In this document: piece by piece, positions 36,561 through 50,234 of the stretch
Layout: the number at the start of each line of letters is the position of its first letter
Numbering within the stretch: position 1 is the stretch's first letter
DNA from: Druceiella hillmani
Lineage: Eukaryota > Arthropoda > Insecta > Lepidoptera > Hepialidae
Assembly: GCA_039881145.1 (NCBI GenBank)
Contig: JAYKKI010000015.1
Location: forward strand, 26,928,501-26,992,500
Length of the DNA stretch: 64,000 nt
Direction: 5' to 3'
The notes under the pieces: model-generated
Seen by the model: only the letters and a program-made list of their open reading frames with translations
The model's database searches: none
What the model was told of the DNA's origin: nothing
Translations under genes and position numbers: made by a program

Positions 36561-39500
36561 TTACACGAGAAAAAATAAAAAAGTAACGAAAAAGGCAGAA
36601 GGTGAGGAAAAATGACCCAGAAATTAAATGGCCACCTTATCCTTACATGAGCGGCTAATTTATAACGGATTATAACGGATTGTAAACTTTTCTAATATTT
36701 TTGAAATTAATATGTCTAACATTAAGAATAGTCCACGAAAACATTCGTCGAAATAAGAGTAAAAGTTCAGTTTTTATGAAACGATTATCCTAAAGTACGC
36801 ATATAATTTATAGGCTACACTGAAAATTTTTGTAGTACAGCAATTATTTGAAAATAAAATAACATATCACAATATTTGTTTAATTATCTGTATGCCAAAT
36901 ATAACATAAATATATATGTATATAATGCAAACAAATCAAGAAATATAGCAGAGTAAGCTGACACATTGTCGCTATCTTACTCTAACACCTTATAAAATTA
37001 GTGAATAGCATGTATGAATAGCATATATGTCTAGGCTTTTTAGTGTCGAAATTTCGAATATATTCACAAAATGTTTGAAACGCAATTTCGCAAAAAAATG
37101 GAGGTTGTCCATTTTTACCGTTAAAATTTTACAATTCGCATCAGTATAATAATGGTGTAAAACTTACATTTATAAAATGTTTTATAGTGAAACTTTCTGA
37201 ACTTAATATTTTGATCATGTGTATAGTTTTATAATACTCTGGTTATGATACAATTAATTTTATAAATAGTCTTGAAAGGTTGAAAGGTTGCTCCGTCCTC
37301 CAGTTAGATAAAGTAAATTCATCATGAATATATTCTCTTTAAATATGAGTATGTATTTTTAATCCGTCGCTTAGTAACGGTATTCAAAATATTTTCGTCC
37401 TTTTTAATATTATTTAAGATTTGTTTCTGGATATAAATTTTACTCTTATAGTTTTGTTATACATACATGTTTTTTTTATTTTGCACCTTTTTTATTTAAA
37501 AATAATCTTTATTAATAATCTCAACGTTATGCAACAATTTCATTATAGGTAATTTCCATATTGAATATTCAGTACAAATAATTCAGATGTATTTATTTGC
37601 GTTTCGAAAATTGAAAATAGTGTTAAAGATAATTGCAATATTTTTTAGTTAAGTTCCTCATATTTCTCCCCACAAATACCATAAAGGTGAATTATGGGGC
37701 AATATGCAAAAAACAAATGTGTTGCTTTAAATGTATGTATGTATATATTTCTTTACAGAATGTATTATTTCTTGCAACATATTTTCCCACGCTTATTTCT
37801 GTATATAATTGTGAATATTAAAAGGAAAGAAAAATTTAATATTTTCAATTATTATTAAACTAATTTGTTTTACTTTCTCCTACTCAGATTAATACAAAGA
37901 TTTCACATATAATGAAAATTATGAATAAACGTCATGTCAATATTATGAGTCGTCAGTTGATCTTACTGTAGTGATATTTAATTTTTCGATTTTCCGATTT
38001 ATAGAAGTTTTCCGATCCTCTTTAAATTTTTTATTTTCTTATAGAAAATAGGAACCGATGTAATAATATACTGAACATATTTTATGATAAAAAATGGGAT
38101 TCTTTCTAAATTTCAGACGATTACCTTGGAACCATTTTTTTTTTGCAATACACCAAATACATTTCACCTTCAGAATAATGAGGATAGTTTGCTCTGTGAA
38201 AATATATACTGAGGAAAAATATAACCTCTAAGGTATTATAAAATATATTATCGTTCTATTACACTTTTCTTAGTAAATTTTCAACAAAATTCTATATGCC
38301 TATATTGGTAAAAAATATGTTTTCCAAAATTAAATATTTGGCAAATATTTAATGCACAAAATATTTTTTAAACTCTTTAAGACTTTCTGAATAAGCTATG
38401 AAAAATAAATATGAGAATTTTTTCAGTAAATATTTTATGTAGTCGTTCTTCCAGCATTTTTTTAAATGTTTAATATGTGAGTAATTACGATCATTTAATC
38501 GAGTGTGTATTGTATGTATTGTGTGTGTGTATTTGTCTAACTGAAGCTCAAAAAATGGGAATTTTGTATTACGAAAAGATTGCACATTCAGACAAATTTC
38601 TTTTGCTGAATACTTTCATTCCATCATCTTTTTATATAGATTCACTTCTCAGGTTTATCTATGAAAAGAGTAGTTCGGAAAGCTACACTGATGAAAGAAA
38701 TAAAGTTGAAATTTGGTATTTTAATGTTAAATACGTAACGTAATTTGACCGCTTTTCAAAAACTTAGGTTTTTCAAGTCTTTATTTTATTATGTTTTTCA
38801 AGTGTTTTTATTCTCACATTTTCTGCCAGGAATATTTATACTTGGGATAGCTGTTTCATATGAGTAATTGAACACCCGAGTACTTCACTACTGACTAGCG
38901 CGCCTGCCTCGAGTTTTGGCGATAAAAATAATTATCGGTCGATTAATTTTTCTAGTCATTATCCCTAGATATAGTATAGTAAAAAATAAGATCTTTTTCT
39001 GATAACGAGATAATTTTTTATATACTTATTTTGATCAAATTTGACTTTGAAAAATGACATTGGTCTTCGTCAGTTGGGCATGTTAAAGGTAACAATTTTT
39101 AATCGATTTTTGTGTTTCCTTTTTTACCGATCGTTTAACTATTAAAGTAGGAGCCAATGGTTAGGTTAAACTTCCTTTTACGTGCTTGGCGACTATTCGC
39201 AACATCCGTTTCATGCGGAACTTTTTGCTCTTTCTCTCTGCCACCTGCTGCTTTTAAATTTTAAACTTTTTCTCAGAAATCGCCTGTCGCAGAAACTTGA
39301 AATTTAGCATAATAATAAAAATAATAACCCGAACATATTCTTTGTACACATCAATAACTTACTTTCAAAATATTTAGAGGAAGGTGAAATATGTACAAAA
39401 ACAATGTATCCTTTTTCTTATCTCGAAACTACTTAATCTAAAATAAAGAAAAAATGCTTTCAAGCCAGTAAAAACATGGTAAGCAACATATTTAAGTTAT

Positions 39501-40055
39501 GAAAAATTAATACTTGTAAATATTTTCAAAGCTTTTATTAGGTATATAAAGAAAAATGCGCATTTTGATTATATTTATTATCAATATTTAACTAATTATT
39601 TACTATAATCAACTAATATAAGCTTATCCCGTTATTTATATATGAAATTTAAAAAAGGAATCAAAATGAAAATAATGTTAATGAGACAAAAAACACAAGA
39701 TGTTCACTTTTTGTTTTACCAAAGGATTATATTTGGTATTTCGCAAATACGTGAACAAAAACATAACTTAGACTTAAACTTAAGATTTATTTTATTTTTA
39801 ATACTTAAGATTTATTTATCATACAAGTTTCCGCCTGTATTATATATAGGCCGAACGATTGTTAATTAAAAAATATTTAATACTCTATCGCAACACAGGG
39901 TATCTTGCGTAAAGATCACTTGTTGTTATTCGGTTTTACGATTTACGAGATTATTAAAATACACCTGAATTTTTTTCAACTTTCCATTACACCGCACATA
40001 AATGGCCAGTCAATTATCATATATAAATGTAACTTGTCTGTATATATAACGTGAC
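36561..40055. other. AT-rich DNA without recognisable genes
   Basis: Frames of 62-88 codons (for example 38477-38743) have no recognisable domain or splice context. A GC-richer patch at 39180-39260 ('cgtgcttggcgactattcgcaacatccgtttcatgcggaac') is unassigned. Confidence 0.5.
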
Positions 40056-40100
40056 ATATAGATATAACTTGGTAGCTCGCTCTCCAAGTTTTATCTATAT
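40056..40100. repeat. 17-bp hairpin, 11-nt loop
   Basis: Arms 40056-40072 and 40084-40100 ('atatagataaaacttgg' type) with one mismatch and the loop 'tagctcgctct'. Confidence 0.82.
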
Positions 40101-40147
40101 ATACATATTAAAAAATTATAACAGAGTGAATACTGCACATTCTGTAT

Positions 40148-40350
40148 ATAGAAAATATTTTAAAAAGTGTGATTAATTTAGCGTATGGAATGATAATAGA
40201 AGTTCAAAAACCTGTTTTTAGGATTTTTGTATGTCTGTCTATATGTATGCTAATTTGTTTTTCAATCACGCAAAATCTTCTAAACGAATTTGGTATAGTA
40301 ATAATTTATACCCTCATATCAGACTTTTATTTGGATATTACAGACTAAAA
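40148..40350 (+). mobile_element. Degraded retroelement-like repeat (partner at 18.7 kb)
   Basis: Blocks 'aaaaagtgtgatta', 'gaatgataatagaa', 'aaaaacctgtttttaggatttttgta', 'tgtctgtctatatgt', 'aaacgaatttggtatagtaataatttataccc' and 'cttttatttggatatta' follow the insect repeat style 'tgtctgtctg... accgatttg.. gaaatttggtatgcagatagtttggaccctg'. The first part aligns with 18712-18790. Non-coding and strongly diverged. Confidence 0.5.
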
Positions 40351-40379
40351 AACTTACTTGATTAATATTGTGATAATGG

Positions 40380-40476
40380 TAGTGCCAATGCTATCTATTA
40401 GCATTTTTAGTAAATTTTATGCTCATATAATATGATACTGCCAACGTCATCTATTAATGTTTTAATAAAACTTATG
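40380..40476 (+). repeat. Two diverged ~50-bp tandem units
   Basis: 'tgccaatgctatctattagcatttttagtaaattttatgc' is followed by 'tgccaacgtcatctattaatgttttaataaaacttatgc'. Two units only. Confidence 0.75.
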
Positions 40477-40492
40477 CATCTTGCTAATAACC

Positions 40493-40630
40493 CGCCTGAA
40501 GATGTTGTAATACGACGAAACGAAACCTTAGGTCATGGCAAGGAACTTAAAGAAAGTAGAAATAATACTACATCACGTAGTTTCATTTATTTGTGAATAG
40601 TGAATTTCTACAAAATTAATGCCAAATATA
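40493..40630 (+). repeat. Dispersed repeat, copy 2 (partner at 13.43 kb)
   Basis: Aligns along its length with 13431-13574: 'cgcctgaagatgttgt', 'gaaacc.taggtc', 'actacatcacgtagttt' and 'gaatttctacaaaattaatgccaaatata'. This copy keeps 'tacgacgaaacgaaacc', lost or altered in copy 1. Non-coding; family not recognised. Confidence 0.75.
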
Positions 40631-40756
40631 TTTTATATTTGATAACTTATGCTCACAGATAATGTAGAAACAAATAAATAAAAATTAGAAGAAACAGCAT
40701 AACAGTGACGATAATAGTAATAATAATTATAATAGTTTCGAAAGGTCAATTAGATA

Positions 40757-40822
40757 AGGTGTAACAGTTAGCGCGTTGGCACGGTACGCCGAAGACGTGG
40801 ATAAAATTCTCACCGGCCAATC
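40757..40822 (+). mobile_element. tRNA-derived SINE head or tRNA pseudogene
   Basis: 'aaggtgtaacagttagcgcgttggc' resembles an internal box A region. 'ttggc-acggtac-gccga' can fold as a 5-bp anticodon-type stem with a 7-nt loop. 'gtgg-ataaaat-tctcac' resembles a decayed T arm/box B, and 'caccggcca' resembles an acceptor 3' strand. The 5' acceptor strand is eroded and the loop lacks the canonical T33, so it is not a working tRNA. It sits in a cluster of repeats, which favours a SINE remnant. Confidence 0.5.
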
Positions 40823-42989
40823 GACTTTTCTTTGTGTGGTTTACAATAGTGACGTTATTTTTAAATATCAAACATTTCTTAACCTGGTTTTTGACTTACA
40901 ACATTATCAAAGTAAATTTTCAGCTAACGCCACCAATTGGCGGTATTTTTAAGTTTCACGGTCATAGAAAATTAAGTCTATGTGTTGATTTTTTAAACAA
41001 ATCTGTGTTGTGTCGATATTTATTCACACATCTTTCATCCATTGTCAATATTTTACGTATGGCGGTTATTTTCAATAGTATTCATCAGTGAACCTCACGC
41101 AAAGGAAGTCGCGGCACAATTTTCGAATAATAATGTCACTCCAACTTTATAATCAAATTTAGCAAGTTTTACTGCTAATGTTAATAAAGTAGGTATATGT
41201 AACTGTTTATTTACATGAACCATTATGCTATATTTTCCACGATCATAACTTTTTTACGGCAAGCTAAAAACACTTAACTTATTGTTCCTTATAATTTATA
41301 CGAAAGTTGTCCTGAAAATAATTTATGTTTAGGTATTTAAGATATATGATCGGAAATATCTTATTTTGAAAGCTCACTAGGTAAATGAGTACACTCACAT
41401 ATCATGAGTACATCCTGTTGAGATAGAATCTTGAAGACAGTACAAAGAATAAAACATAATTATGTCAATAAATGCTGAATTTATGAGCCGTTTTAATCAT
41501 CTCAAATATTACGCACAACTCGTATTTTTATAGAATCTTAATGACGTACTAAAGTGTATTTTTATAGAATTTTAATGACGTAATAAAAGGATTAACTAAG
41601 AACCAAATACAATGATTTAGAAATTCTTCAAAAAATAAAAATTTTAAGAAAATGTCCAGTTGAACAAAAAATTGCAAATTGTATATATGAGTAGGTGTAT
41701 AAAGGAAATTGAAAAAACGATTTCCCAGATTTAAAAAATTTGTGTTTAATTACATAATTAGTCTTATTTGTTGGTAAAAAAAGTACACGGGTTATAACGG
41801 GTTGCCGCACAGATCCTACCATGACAAATGAAATTTTAGTTTCTTTCGCCGATAGAAGAATGGACACTGAAAAGAATATCGTGTCTTATCTTGTTTTTAA
41901 TTTAAATTCAACTTATATATATTGCATGTTTTCATTTTCTTAACTCAAGTCTACAACAAAACATGCGGTCGATTCGAAGGGAACAAACGTTATATATTAG
42001 ATATCGCTTGCAGTAAACTCAAAATATTTTTAATTAATAAATAAAATTGACGCACCTATTTTTAATTTTACTTAGCCAGTTTTCATACACAGTAATTATA
42101 GTAAAGAAAAATATAATATTGAGAATGCAACTTGGTACCCTTTCCGACATTATTTTTTTAATCGACGAAACGATTTAATATTGTTTAAATTCACTACTTC
42201 ATAGATATCTCAAACAAATACAACGAAAATATTACAAGATCGTTCGCATGTTCGTTCGTCTATCAGTGTGTCACAGCCATTTTTCTCGGAAACAGTACAT
42301 TAACTGGCAAATATCTCAGTAGTTAACTCTCAAAACATAATTAGGGTTTTATCTAAATATTTCCGGAAAATTACGAGTATGTCAATAATATTCAATTTCA
42401 TAGCTATAAGAGATATATATAAGAGATATTCATGATATTTTTAGACAAAAAATATCCATAGAAATTTATTTCTATAAGGAAAAATAATATCATTATTTCA
42501 AATATGTAGTTAAATAGGAACATTACCTACACACCCTTAAATATTTTTGACGAAATAATAATTACTATAATATACGGAAGTAACAAACTTAAAGTTAAGA
42601 CCCGTATCTTATTATTTTGTTACAATATAATAAACAATATTTAGTTGGCGGATTAAAATAATAAAACGAAATGAAGCATACCTATTTACTTTAACCACGT
42701 GCATCTATTTAGATTGCCATAACTCAACAAATCATTAAAAATTTTTGGCAGAAACTAGGCGTTTATGTAACCTCGGTTCGAAAAATATTTATAAATGGAG
42801 CATATATTGAGGTTTTAGAAAAAAGAGAACCGTAAAATTAGATAAACATCTATTTAGATTAAACCAGTTAAGTATAAAAAAATTAAATTACAAATTATAA
42901 AACGGGCGCTGCCGTAAAAGAAACAAAAAAGAGAAAAAACACAAAAGAGTACAGATTAAAATATAACAGAGCAAAATTTGTTAACATGT
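40823..42989. other. AT-rich DNA with minor repeats
   Basis: A direct repeat 'gtatttttatagaat.ttaatgacgta.taaa' lies at about 41522-41588 (two copies). At 42246-42330, 'cgtctatcagtgtgtcacagccatttttctcggaaacagt' is a faint relative of the repeat at 23100. No gene recognised. Confidence 0.5.
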
Positions 42990-43025
42990 CTAGGTATGTT
43001 AACTTTATAAAGTTAACATACCTAG
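42990..43025. repeat. Perfect 36-bp palindrome
   Basis: 'ctaggtatgttaacttt', then 'at', then its exact complement. There is no loop beyond the self-complementary AT, so the sequence is identical on both strands. Confidence 0.95.
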
Positions 43026-43933
43026 AGAACAAAAAATATGAATTTAAGTTATAAAATTTCACAGCAACATTAAAATATGGACTTAATAACAATGAACTAA
43101 ATCAGACAAACTTCTATTAGAGATCAATAAAATTTTAACTTTATGCTGTTCTTTTTCACATTTTTTTATTTACTGTATTACTTAGCTCTGCTTACCTTTT
43201 GCAATTTAAAATGTCTCTTTGTTAAAAAGTTCGTTTCAATTGTCATTGACATTTACATAATAAAATAATAAAATATGGTGAGCGGCATTTAGAATATCAA
43301 CGTTTCATTGTGATGAAATTGAATTCTATAACATTTTTATAAATTACAGTTTAATTACAATTTTTCAATATATTACTCTTTACTAATCATATATTACTTA
43401 ATCGCCTTATGTTGACGAAAATAAACAAACCCTATCATATTGATTAAAAGGACAAGTTGAAACAAATAAAATATGAGCTAATAAAGATAAATTATATTTT
43501 GTATCACATATTTTCCAACTATTAAACTACATATTTTAATGAGTTTCGTAATATGTGCTTTTGATAATCTGCGACTAGAGCTAAATGCAACATTATTTTG
43601 AAATATTTTATTATAATCAAATAAACTTTCCAAATTTAAATTTTAATTATATTTAACGTTCCCTGACGAAACAAAGAAGTTGGTGGTATTCGTCAACTGT
43701 GAAAAGTTTCTAAGTTTAACCTCACAGTTCCTAAGTTTATGCGCATGGATTTTTCCATATAAATGTTCCAGAAATGAATCTCGATCAATGATCCTATGAC
43801 GACACTCATTTCCATTACTTTCACAGAGAGTTTCGCAAAATCTATAAAATTATGGAACCCTTGTTGTCGACTATTTTTATGTGCGTTGTGACACATACTT
43901 TGTCTATTTTCTACATTAATTTCGATATATTAT
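43026..43933. other. AT-rich DNA, nothing recognised
   Basis: No supported gene, RNA or repeat. Confidence 0.6.
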
Positions 43934-44004
43934 GTATGTGTGTATATATATATAAATATATATATGTATGTATATGTATATGTATATGTATGTATATGTA
44001 TATG

Positions 44005-44049
<45 letters not shown>
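43934..44049. repeat. (TA)n/(TATG)n microsatellite
   Basis: TA and TATG repeats grading into a pure TA tract on the right. Confidence 0.95.
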
Positions 44050-44054
<5 letters not shown>

Positions 44055-44337
44055 GATTACCCTGCAAACGAAGAATTCAACAGAATCGATTAAATCACTT
44101 TGATTTGTACAGAGAAACATAATATTCAATAAACAAATATAATATAATAATACAAATTTCTCAAATGTAAAATATCAGATCGGTGCAGTATTTTTGAAAT
44201 ATATGTTACGGAGAAATAAACAAAGGTTAAACTATAGATATTTTCAGAAAACAACAAATATAGATAAGAGCAAGGATCGTATTCTTTTTTATTTTCTTCT
44301 CCGTTCATGTGAATTTATTACTGTTCTTTCTAAGAAT

Positions 44338-44445
44338 ATAGCTGGTGGTCAGGACAGTTGAGATGAATTATAACAGGTAGTCAGGGCAGTTTTTATTAAT
44401 AACTGGGATTCATAACTGGTGGTCAGGACAGTTGAGATGAATTTT
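44338..44445 (+). repeat. Short tandem repeat with 'ctggtggtcaggacagttga' unit
   Basis: 'ctggtggtcaggacagttga' followed by 'gatgaatt' occurs at about 44342 and 44407 with no mismatch over 28 bp. Between them is a degenerate copy 'caggtagtcagggcagttttta' and a fragment 'aactgggattcat'. The outer units are identical while the inner one is decayed. Confidence 0.82.
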
Positions 44446-45419
44446 GCCAAAAAATTAATTTTTTGCTTCAAATTTATATTCTTTACGCAATTATTAAAAT
44501 CGCATCATGTAGGTGTAAAGTACGGAATGCGATCGTTCAAATACTTTTAAATAACATAAATCACCTTTTCATACTCTGGAAATGTAATACCTATGTATAC
44601 TAAGGAAATGCTTTTACGATATAATTTTATACTTTTCAGTTATATATATTTTGCGCATATATATTTTAAATTATGTAGAACAAAAATGCAATATATGCTG
44701 CTTATTTTCGTCAATTAGGGTAAACTAACATATTTAGACTGACTGTCCCTATGGACACATTACCAATATTCAGGAAGGTAACAGATCAATAAAGCATCAC
44801 GACCCAAAATCATAAATATAAAACACTGAAGCACAAGGGAATAGATATGACCTCTAGGTAAAAGAAGTGAGGTCATCGCTCTGTAAGAACTTGCGTTCGT
44901 GCGCGCTCTTTTTTCTCCTTTGTGCCTGTTGGAAAAATTAAAGCTTGTATAATGCACATTGTTCGGTGTAATATCATGTCGTTTCTTGGGACCGAGAGAG
45001 AAAATAATAAATTCTTTTCTATTCCTCCCACACAAATGTATTAAGCGTGAAGTTCATGTTTGCAAGAATTTGAAACATTGAATTTTATATTACATAACAG
45101 ATTATTATCAAAATATTCTTAAAATATTTTCTAAATATTTTAATAGTCAAATCTCGCAGAATAACATATTTCTCATTTTGCAATTTATCTAAAATGAAAT
45201 ATCAACAAGGAAATAGAATGTAATCGGATGAATATTAAAAAAAATACTCATAAAAAATACTTAATATAATCAATGCTGAATGGGATAACCATTCTATTTT
45301 TTTCTCTGTTGGTGGAGATCCTTTGAATATATTTTCATGGCCCATTATTTGTTCCAGATGTTCTTCACTCTTCTATTATTTCCCTTTCTGTACAAGATTG
45401 GAATGAAATGAGGTGATCG
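44446..45419. other. AT-rich DNA without recognisable genes
   Basis: A 91-codon minus-strand frame at 44760-45035 has no domain that I recognise. The part at 45300-45419 may be an unreadable continuation of the reverse transcriptase remnant that follows. Confidence 0.45.
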
Positions 45420-45725
45420 TGATCTTTATAGTCATGTACATATTCTGGAGGTATCGAATTAATAACAATTGTTTTTATTTGCCATTGCCTTTGTTTCGTC
45501 TCACTTTATTAGCTTTATTTTGTTTTGCTCTAATTGTTTTGCAAATTCTGAAATTATTACTAAGTCATCAACGAACCGGAAATGTGATAAATATTTACCA
45601 TTTAATTTTATACTCATATGTTTCCAGTTCAACGTACGAAATATGGTTTCCAAGACGGAATTAACCATTTCTGTGAAAATGAATATATCTATTTTACTCT
45701 GCGCTCTATCCAGAACTCTAGACCT
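45420..45725 (-). pseudogene. RTE-type reverse transcriptase fragment
   Basis: The minus strand reads 'FTEMVNSVLETIFRTLNW', 'MSIKLNGKYLSHFRFVDDLVIISEFAKQLEQ' and, after a stop, 'DETKAMANKNN'. This matches palm-domain motifs of RTE-class LINE reverse transcriptases ('LF...LE.iF..lnW...Gi.inG..LsHLRFADDivlis......l', then 'n..KTk.m'). The catalytic box is FVDD instead of the usual FADD, at 45564-45575. Upstream fingers and downstream thumb are not readable. Stops follow shortly after the box. The fragment would be inactive. Confidence 0.75.
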
Positions 45726-48700
45726 GGCGAGTTTCGGATAGAGTACGGAATACGTAATGAAATATATATTATTAAAGCAATAAAAACAATATTATATTAT
45801 TAAAGCAATAACATCTAGTATAGCTACACACAATTCCTATATGGAAGAAGCTGAAAAGGGAGGAAATCAAATTTTAACATAATAAAATACCTAACTGTTT
45901 CAAACAAATCGATTGATATTCAATTCCGCTTGACTTACACTGAATAAATTTCACAAAAACAATCGATTTCATTCATACCGACTTAACGTATCAACTTCAG
46001 CCCAAATCTATAAATCATTTCCCGAAGGGCAAACATCGGATGAACAATTCATTCTCGCATTGTCATCTCGTATGAGTTGTTTCGGAGCGGCGTTCGCAAA
46101 CCTATAGCGCCGCTGTTGTTTTGCATAGGCTGATTTTCTGGGCAATTAAAATAAATGGACGCCATTCGAGTTTATCTATTACCTACCCAGCTAGCGCTAC
46201 GGTCGAATAAACACATCCTGGTTCTAATTTATGAACGAAAAATAGAGTTTTCCCCGTTATCATTCCGTGCTATGATCCGGTGCAGACTCAGCTAGCATTG
46301 ATTACACACCGTATCTAAGATCTATTATGTACGTGTCATCAAAAAGCGGTGGTGAATAAGTAAGGATTGTGAATAAAGTGTATTAGTATTTCAGGTAACA
46401 TCATGTAAGAGGCTTGAATTTTCTATTTTTGTAGATATAAAAATTTAAAATTCAATCCTCATATTAATGGCTTAAGAGCCATAAATTTTAATGAATATAT
46501 GTAACCTGTCCTAATGTCCATGTCAAATATGATAAAAAATGATAAAATGTTATCAATTATTTTTTAATTTTCGTTCCTTATTATTTCATTAACCGTGACA
46601 TGACCTGGGTGTTAACCAACCAAAATTTTTCTCAATTGTAAAGATATCGTCGTCTTTTTAATCGAATTTCTTTAAAAATATAACGTCATAAAAAAAGTCC
46701 GTTAACTTTGATTTATTATTCATAAAAAATGGAAAAAATAACTTATACAAACCAAGTATACTTTTTAAAGTAATTATTGTAGAATAGCTTGACGTTCCGT
46801 TAATATTTCAAATTTCACCCATTGTAGGTTCATTCCTGTATCAATTAAACTTTTCGTCTAATTTTTCGTACGTAAAATGTTACATACTTGTTAAGTACGT
46901 TTCACTTAGTTTCTCAAGAATTTGATGTGGCTATTTCGAAAATACGAATAATTAAAAGGCACTTAAGAATACAGGGGCAAATATTTAATGAAAATTCCAA
47001 CATTTAGTTTTCATTATTATTTTTCCACAGAATTAAGTCATTCCCAGAATTGGATTTAATTTCGAATTCCCTTAAGCGGTACATGAACGACGATATTAAG
47101 ACGTGAGTTTTAAACCCTTTCAATTAACAGTTACTTTAAGAATATGTAAAGGCTTTTAAACATTTTTTCCGTAACTCTTTAACATTTGGGATTAAACAAA
47201 ATGATATTGCTGATATATCCTATAAAGCTATTAAGTTAATTATTACTATAAATTAAACCACTTTGAATATTGAACAGGCCTGGTTAACGAAGCGAAAAAT
47301 AAAAATTGTATGAATTATTTACGCGTAAGAATCGTGTAAATTATAAAACAAATAAGTTGTGAATTGTTATTTTAAAACTACACCAATTTTATTTTTGGTT
47401 ATGTGTTTTCAAACAAATATCGTCTTTGAAAATAGATACTTATTTAACTTTAATTCAATCACTAATAAAATTTTCATAAAGGAAACATTACGGATCAGGT
47501 TTTTTAAATAAACTATATATTTCTGGTATATGTGTCTTCACAGAATCTTCGTGTACTTCCGCCACATTGATAACAAAATAATAAGAAAAGCGATAACCTG
47601 AAAAAGTTCTAGGTGACTGGCAAAATTGAAGAAAATATATCGGACAACGAAATACCTTGAATTAGCCAGACCAGATTCGCGCCCCCCTAAACCTCACCAT
47701 TGGCAATTTAACTCACACTACAGAGGATGAAATGACGAGACGTAATCTTTGAAATAGCCACAAATATCATAGACTTCAGCATTCAGGAACTGGAACCAAG
47801 GATGAGGAGAAAATACCGCCTAAATACTTACGAGTGAAAACATACATTACAGAAGTTTCTATTCACATGTTCTTAATAATAAACTAATATTCCAGTTTTC
47901 ATTTATTATAAGGTTATCAAAATTATAAAAAAAATTTATACCTATTTAGTAACGGTTTAAGATAAAATATGACAACGAAGCAAACAATTTAAATTAAAGG
48001 TATCAAAAACCTTTAAAAATAAGTAGAAAAGTTAATCCCGACGCATAATATCTGATCGTACCTAAGAATATACTATAAGTATAATGTGGTAAGCCTTTGA
48101 CAATATTTTGCGAGATTAAACTGGATTTTCGCGGAAAACCATTGCCAAGACGCAATTTTAACTTAAACGCGTTAATTAAAAGACGTCTTTTTCTCGTAAA
48201 AGGGCGGGCAAAAAATGTTTATTTCCGGCGGCTTAAATTCGTATTATAATGAAAATCATGATGGAAATTTAATTTTATTTGATACTTATTAAATTTTAAG
48301 TGAATTCGTTCTTTTATTTTGATGCTCAATTAATACATTATGATTTTTTTAAATACATAGAAATGGAAACAGAGTGTGAATTACAATATAACACAATGAG
48401 AGGTTCACGATACAAATCATTACCCGCTCATGCCTGTTAACCGGGGCAAAAAGAACAATGATTGCCTTTTGTTTTATTTGGTTTTTTATATAATAATTAT
48501 ATACCGTTAACAATTTTTAAAAACACGCCATAATGTTTGTTTAGTTTTAATACAGATTTTCATATCTTTTACTTTAATTATTTTGCAATTCCCATTTGAT
48601 TTTCTATCCCCATTTTCACACCATTAGGGATTGAACTTTTAAAAATTCTTTCTCAGCCAGCACCTAAAAGTAAAGGGAAATATATGAAGCAAATTTGATA

Positions 48701-50234
48701 TTTTGAGGTTTCATTATTCTGCACATTTCATAATGATTCAGTTAAAGTTTTTAGCTTTCTATAAACTGAGTCATGGAGAACTATGGTTTATGTTATTCTC
48801 CATTTCTGCAAATATTTCTGAGCTATCTTAATTCGAATGTATTCTAATTACTTTGACATATTTTTAGACAAAAAAAAATATAAATCGACAGACGGAAGAG
48901 TAACTTACAAAGAACGATTACAATTTATGATTTAATCTTATGTTACTTTGAATTTACTAAATTTGTCGTCATTTATTGCGTTTGTTTCTCCTGTACAGTA
49001 TTTTGCTTCCTTGAAATACAAAAACTGCTATGAAAGTCATATTTGCATATTTATGTTTAGAGTCAGATAATTAACTATAAACTCCTTAAAAATATTATCA
49101 TAAAATGATACGAGTTGTTCTTTAAAAACTTGGTCTTAGAAAATAGTGAGATAAAATCAGCTAAATTTTTACGGAGCTTTGTTAAGAAGAATAGATGAGT
49201 TAGTTAGATACATTTAAATTATTGAATATCGTATGTACCATAACACTGAAATTAGCCGCGATAATTTTTTATCTCTAAGGTTTCATTTTGATCATTTATA
49301 CAGTAAACAGTTTTTAAACATAACATATGAATTTATTTTACGTGTAATGAGCTGATGGTATTAGTTTTAGCAGATTGAATGAAAGAAAATAATTTTTTAT
49401 TTCCGAAAAATTGTCATTAAAGTACCCTAAAACTATTTTTTGCATATTATATTACAAAGGAAGATGTAACGACACTATCGTTATATATTTCCTCACCTCT
49501 ATTAATGCCACTTGCAATTGCTATATCTATCATTAAACGAAGCTGATATAATAGATTTCAAGATAATCACTTTATACTCTAGTATATTTCTTATATTTTC
49601 AAAATATCAATCTGACGTAGACAACATTTCAAGATTTCTATCGTAAATAATAATGTAGTACTATAGTCCCAAATCTGATTGCTCAGATATTGCTGTCAAG
49701 TGGATTTTGGTGATGCTTCATTATTAGCCGTAAATTTTATATATTTACAAAGTCTAGTAGTGCAAATATCTTGAGTGAACTTAAATACATTTGTACATGA
49801 ATACTGAGTTAATAAAATTATACAATGTCAATCTAGAGCATGTAAATGAATTTTATATTAAATTTAGGTTTATTTCTTTTCGGACAACAAAAAGAAAGAA
49901 GGAGATGGCACCAAGTCATATACAAAGACACACAGCAATAAAATGTTTAGTAGGCTTATGGTACCTAGAATATTGTAGGCAGGTTTGAAGCTCTAACTAC
50001 GGTGAAGCAAAACCAGAAAATATTATTTATACATCCATATATGTACGTGTATAGTTAGATAAATAGGAAAATATCACTGATTTAACTCAGAAAACTCAGT
50101 AGTATTAAAATGCAATGATTGAATAGAATTATTACGATATAATGTAATATATTAATATAATATTTAATACTTTTAACTAATTCGTAAGTGAAGAGAGATA
50201 ATAAATTATACTTAGAAACATATTTCTACTAAAG

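Noticed and set aside
40493..40530. Hammerhead ribozyme suggested by 'ctgaaga...cgaaac'
   Set aside because: The core needs CTGATGA and a matching three-stem layout; here it reads CTGAAGA and I could not form the required stems.
40757..40822. Functional tRNA gene
   Set aside because: The acceptor 5' strand does not pair, box B is decayed and the anticodon loop lacks the invariant T.
45413..45803. Three overlapping plus-strand frames of 61-90 codons
   Set aside because: The minus strand of the same segment carries recognisable reverse transcriptase motifs, so the plus frames are shadows.
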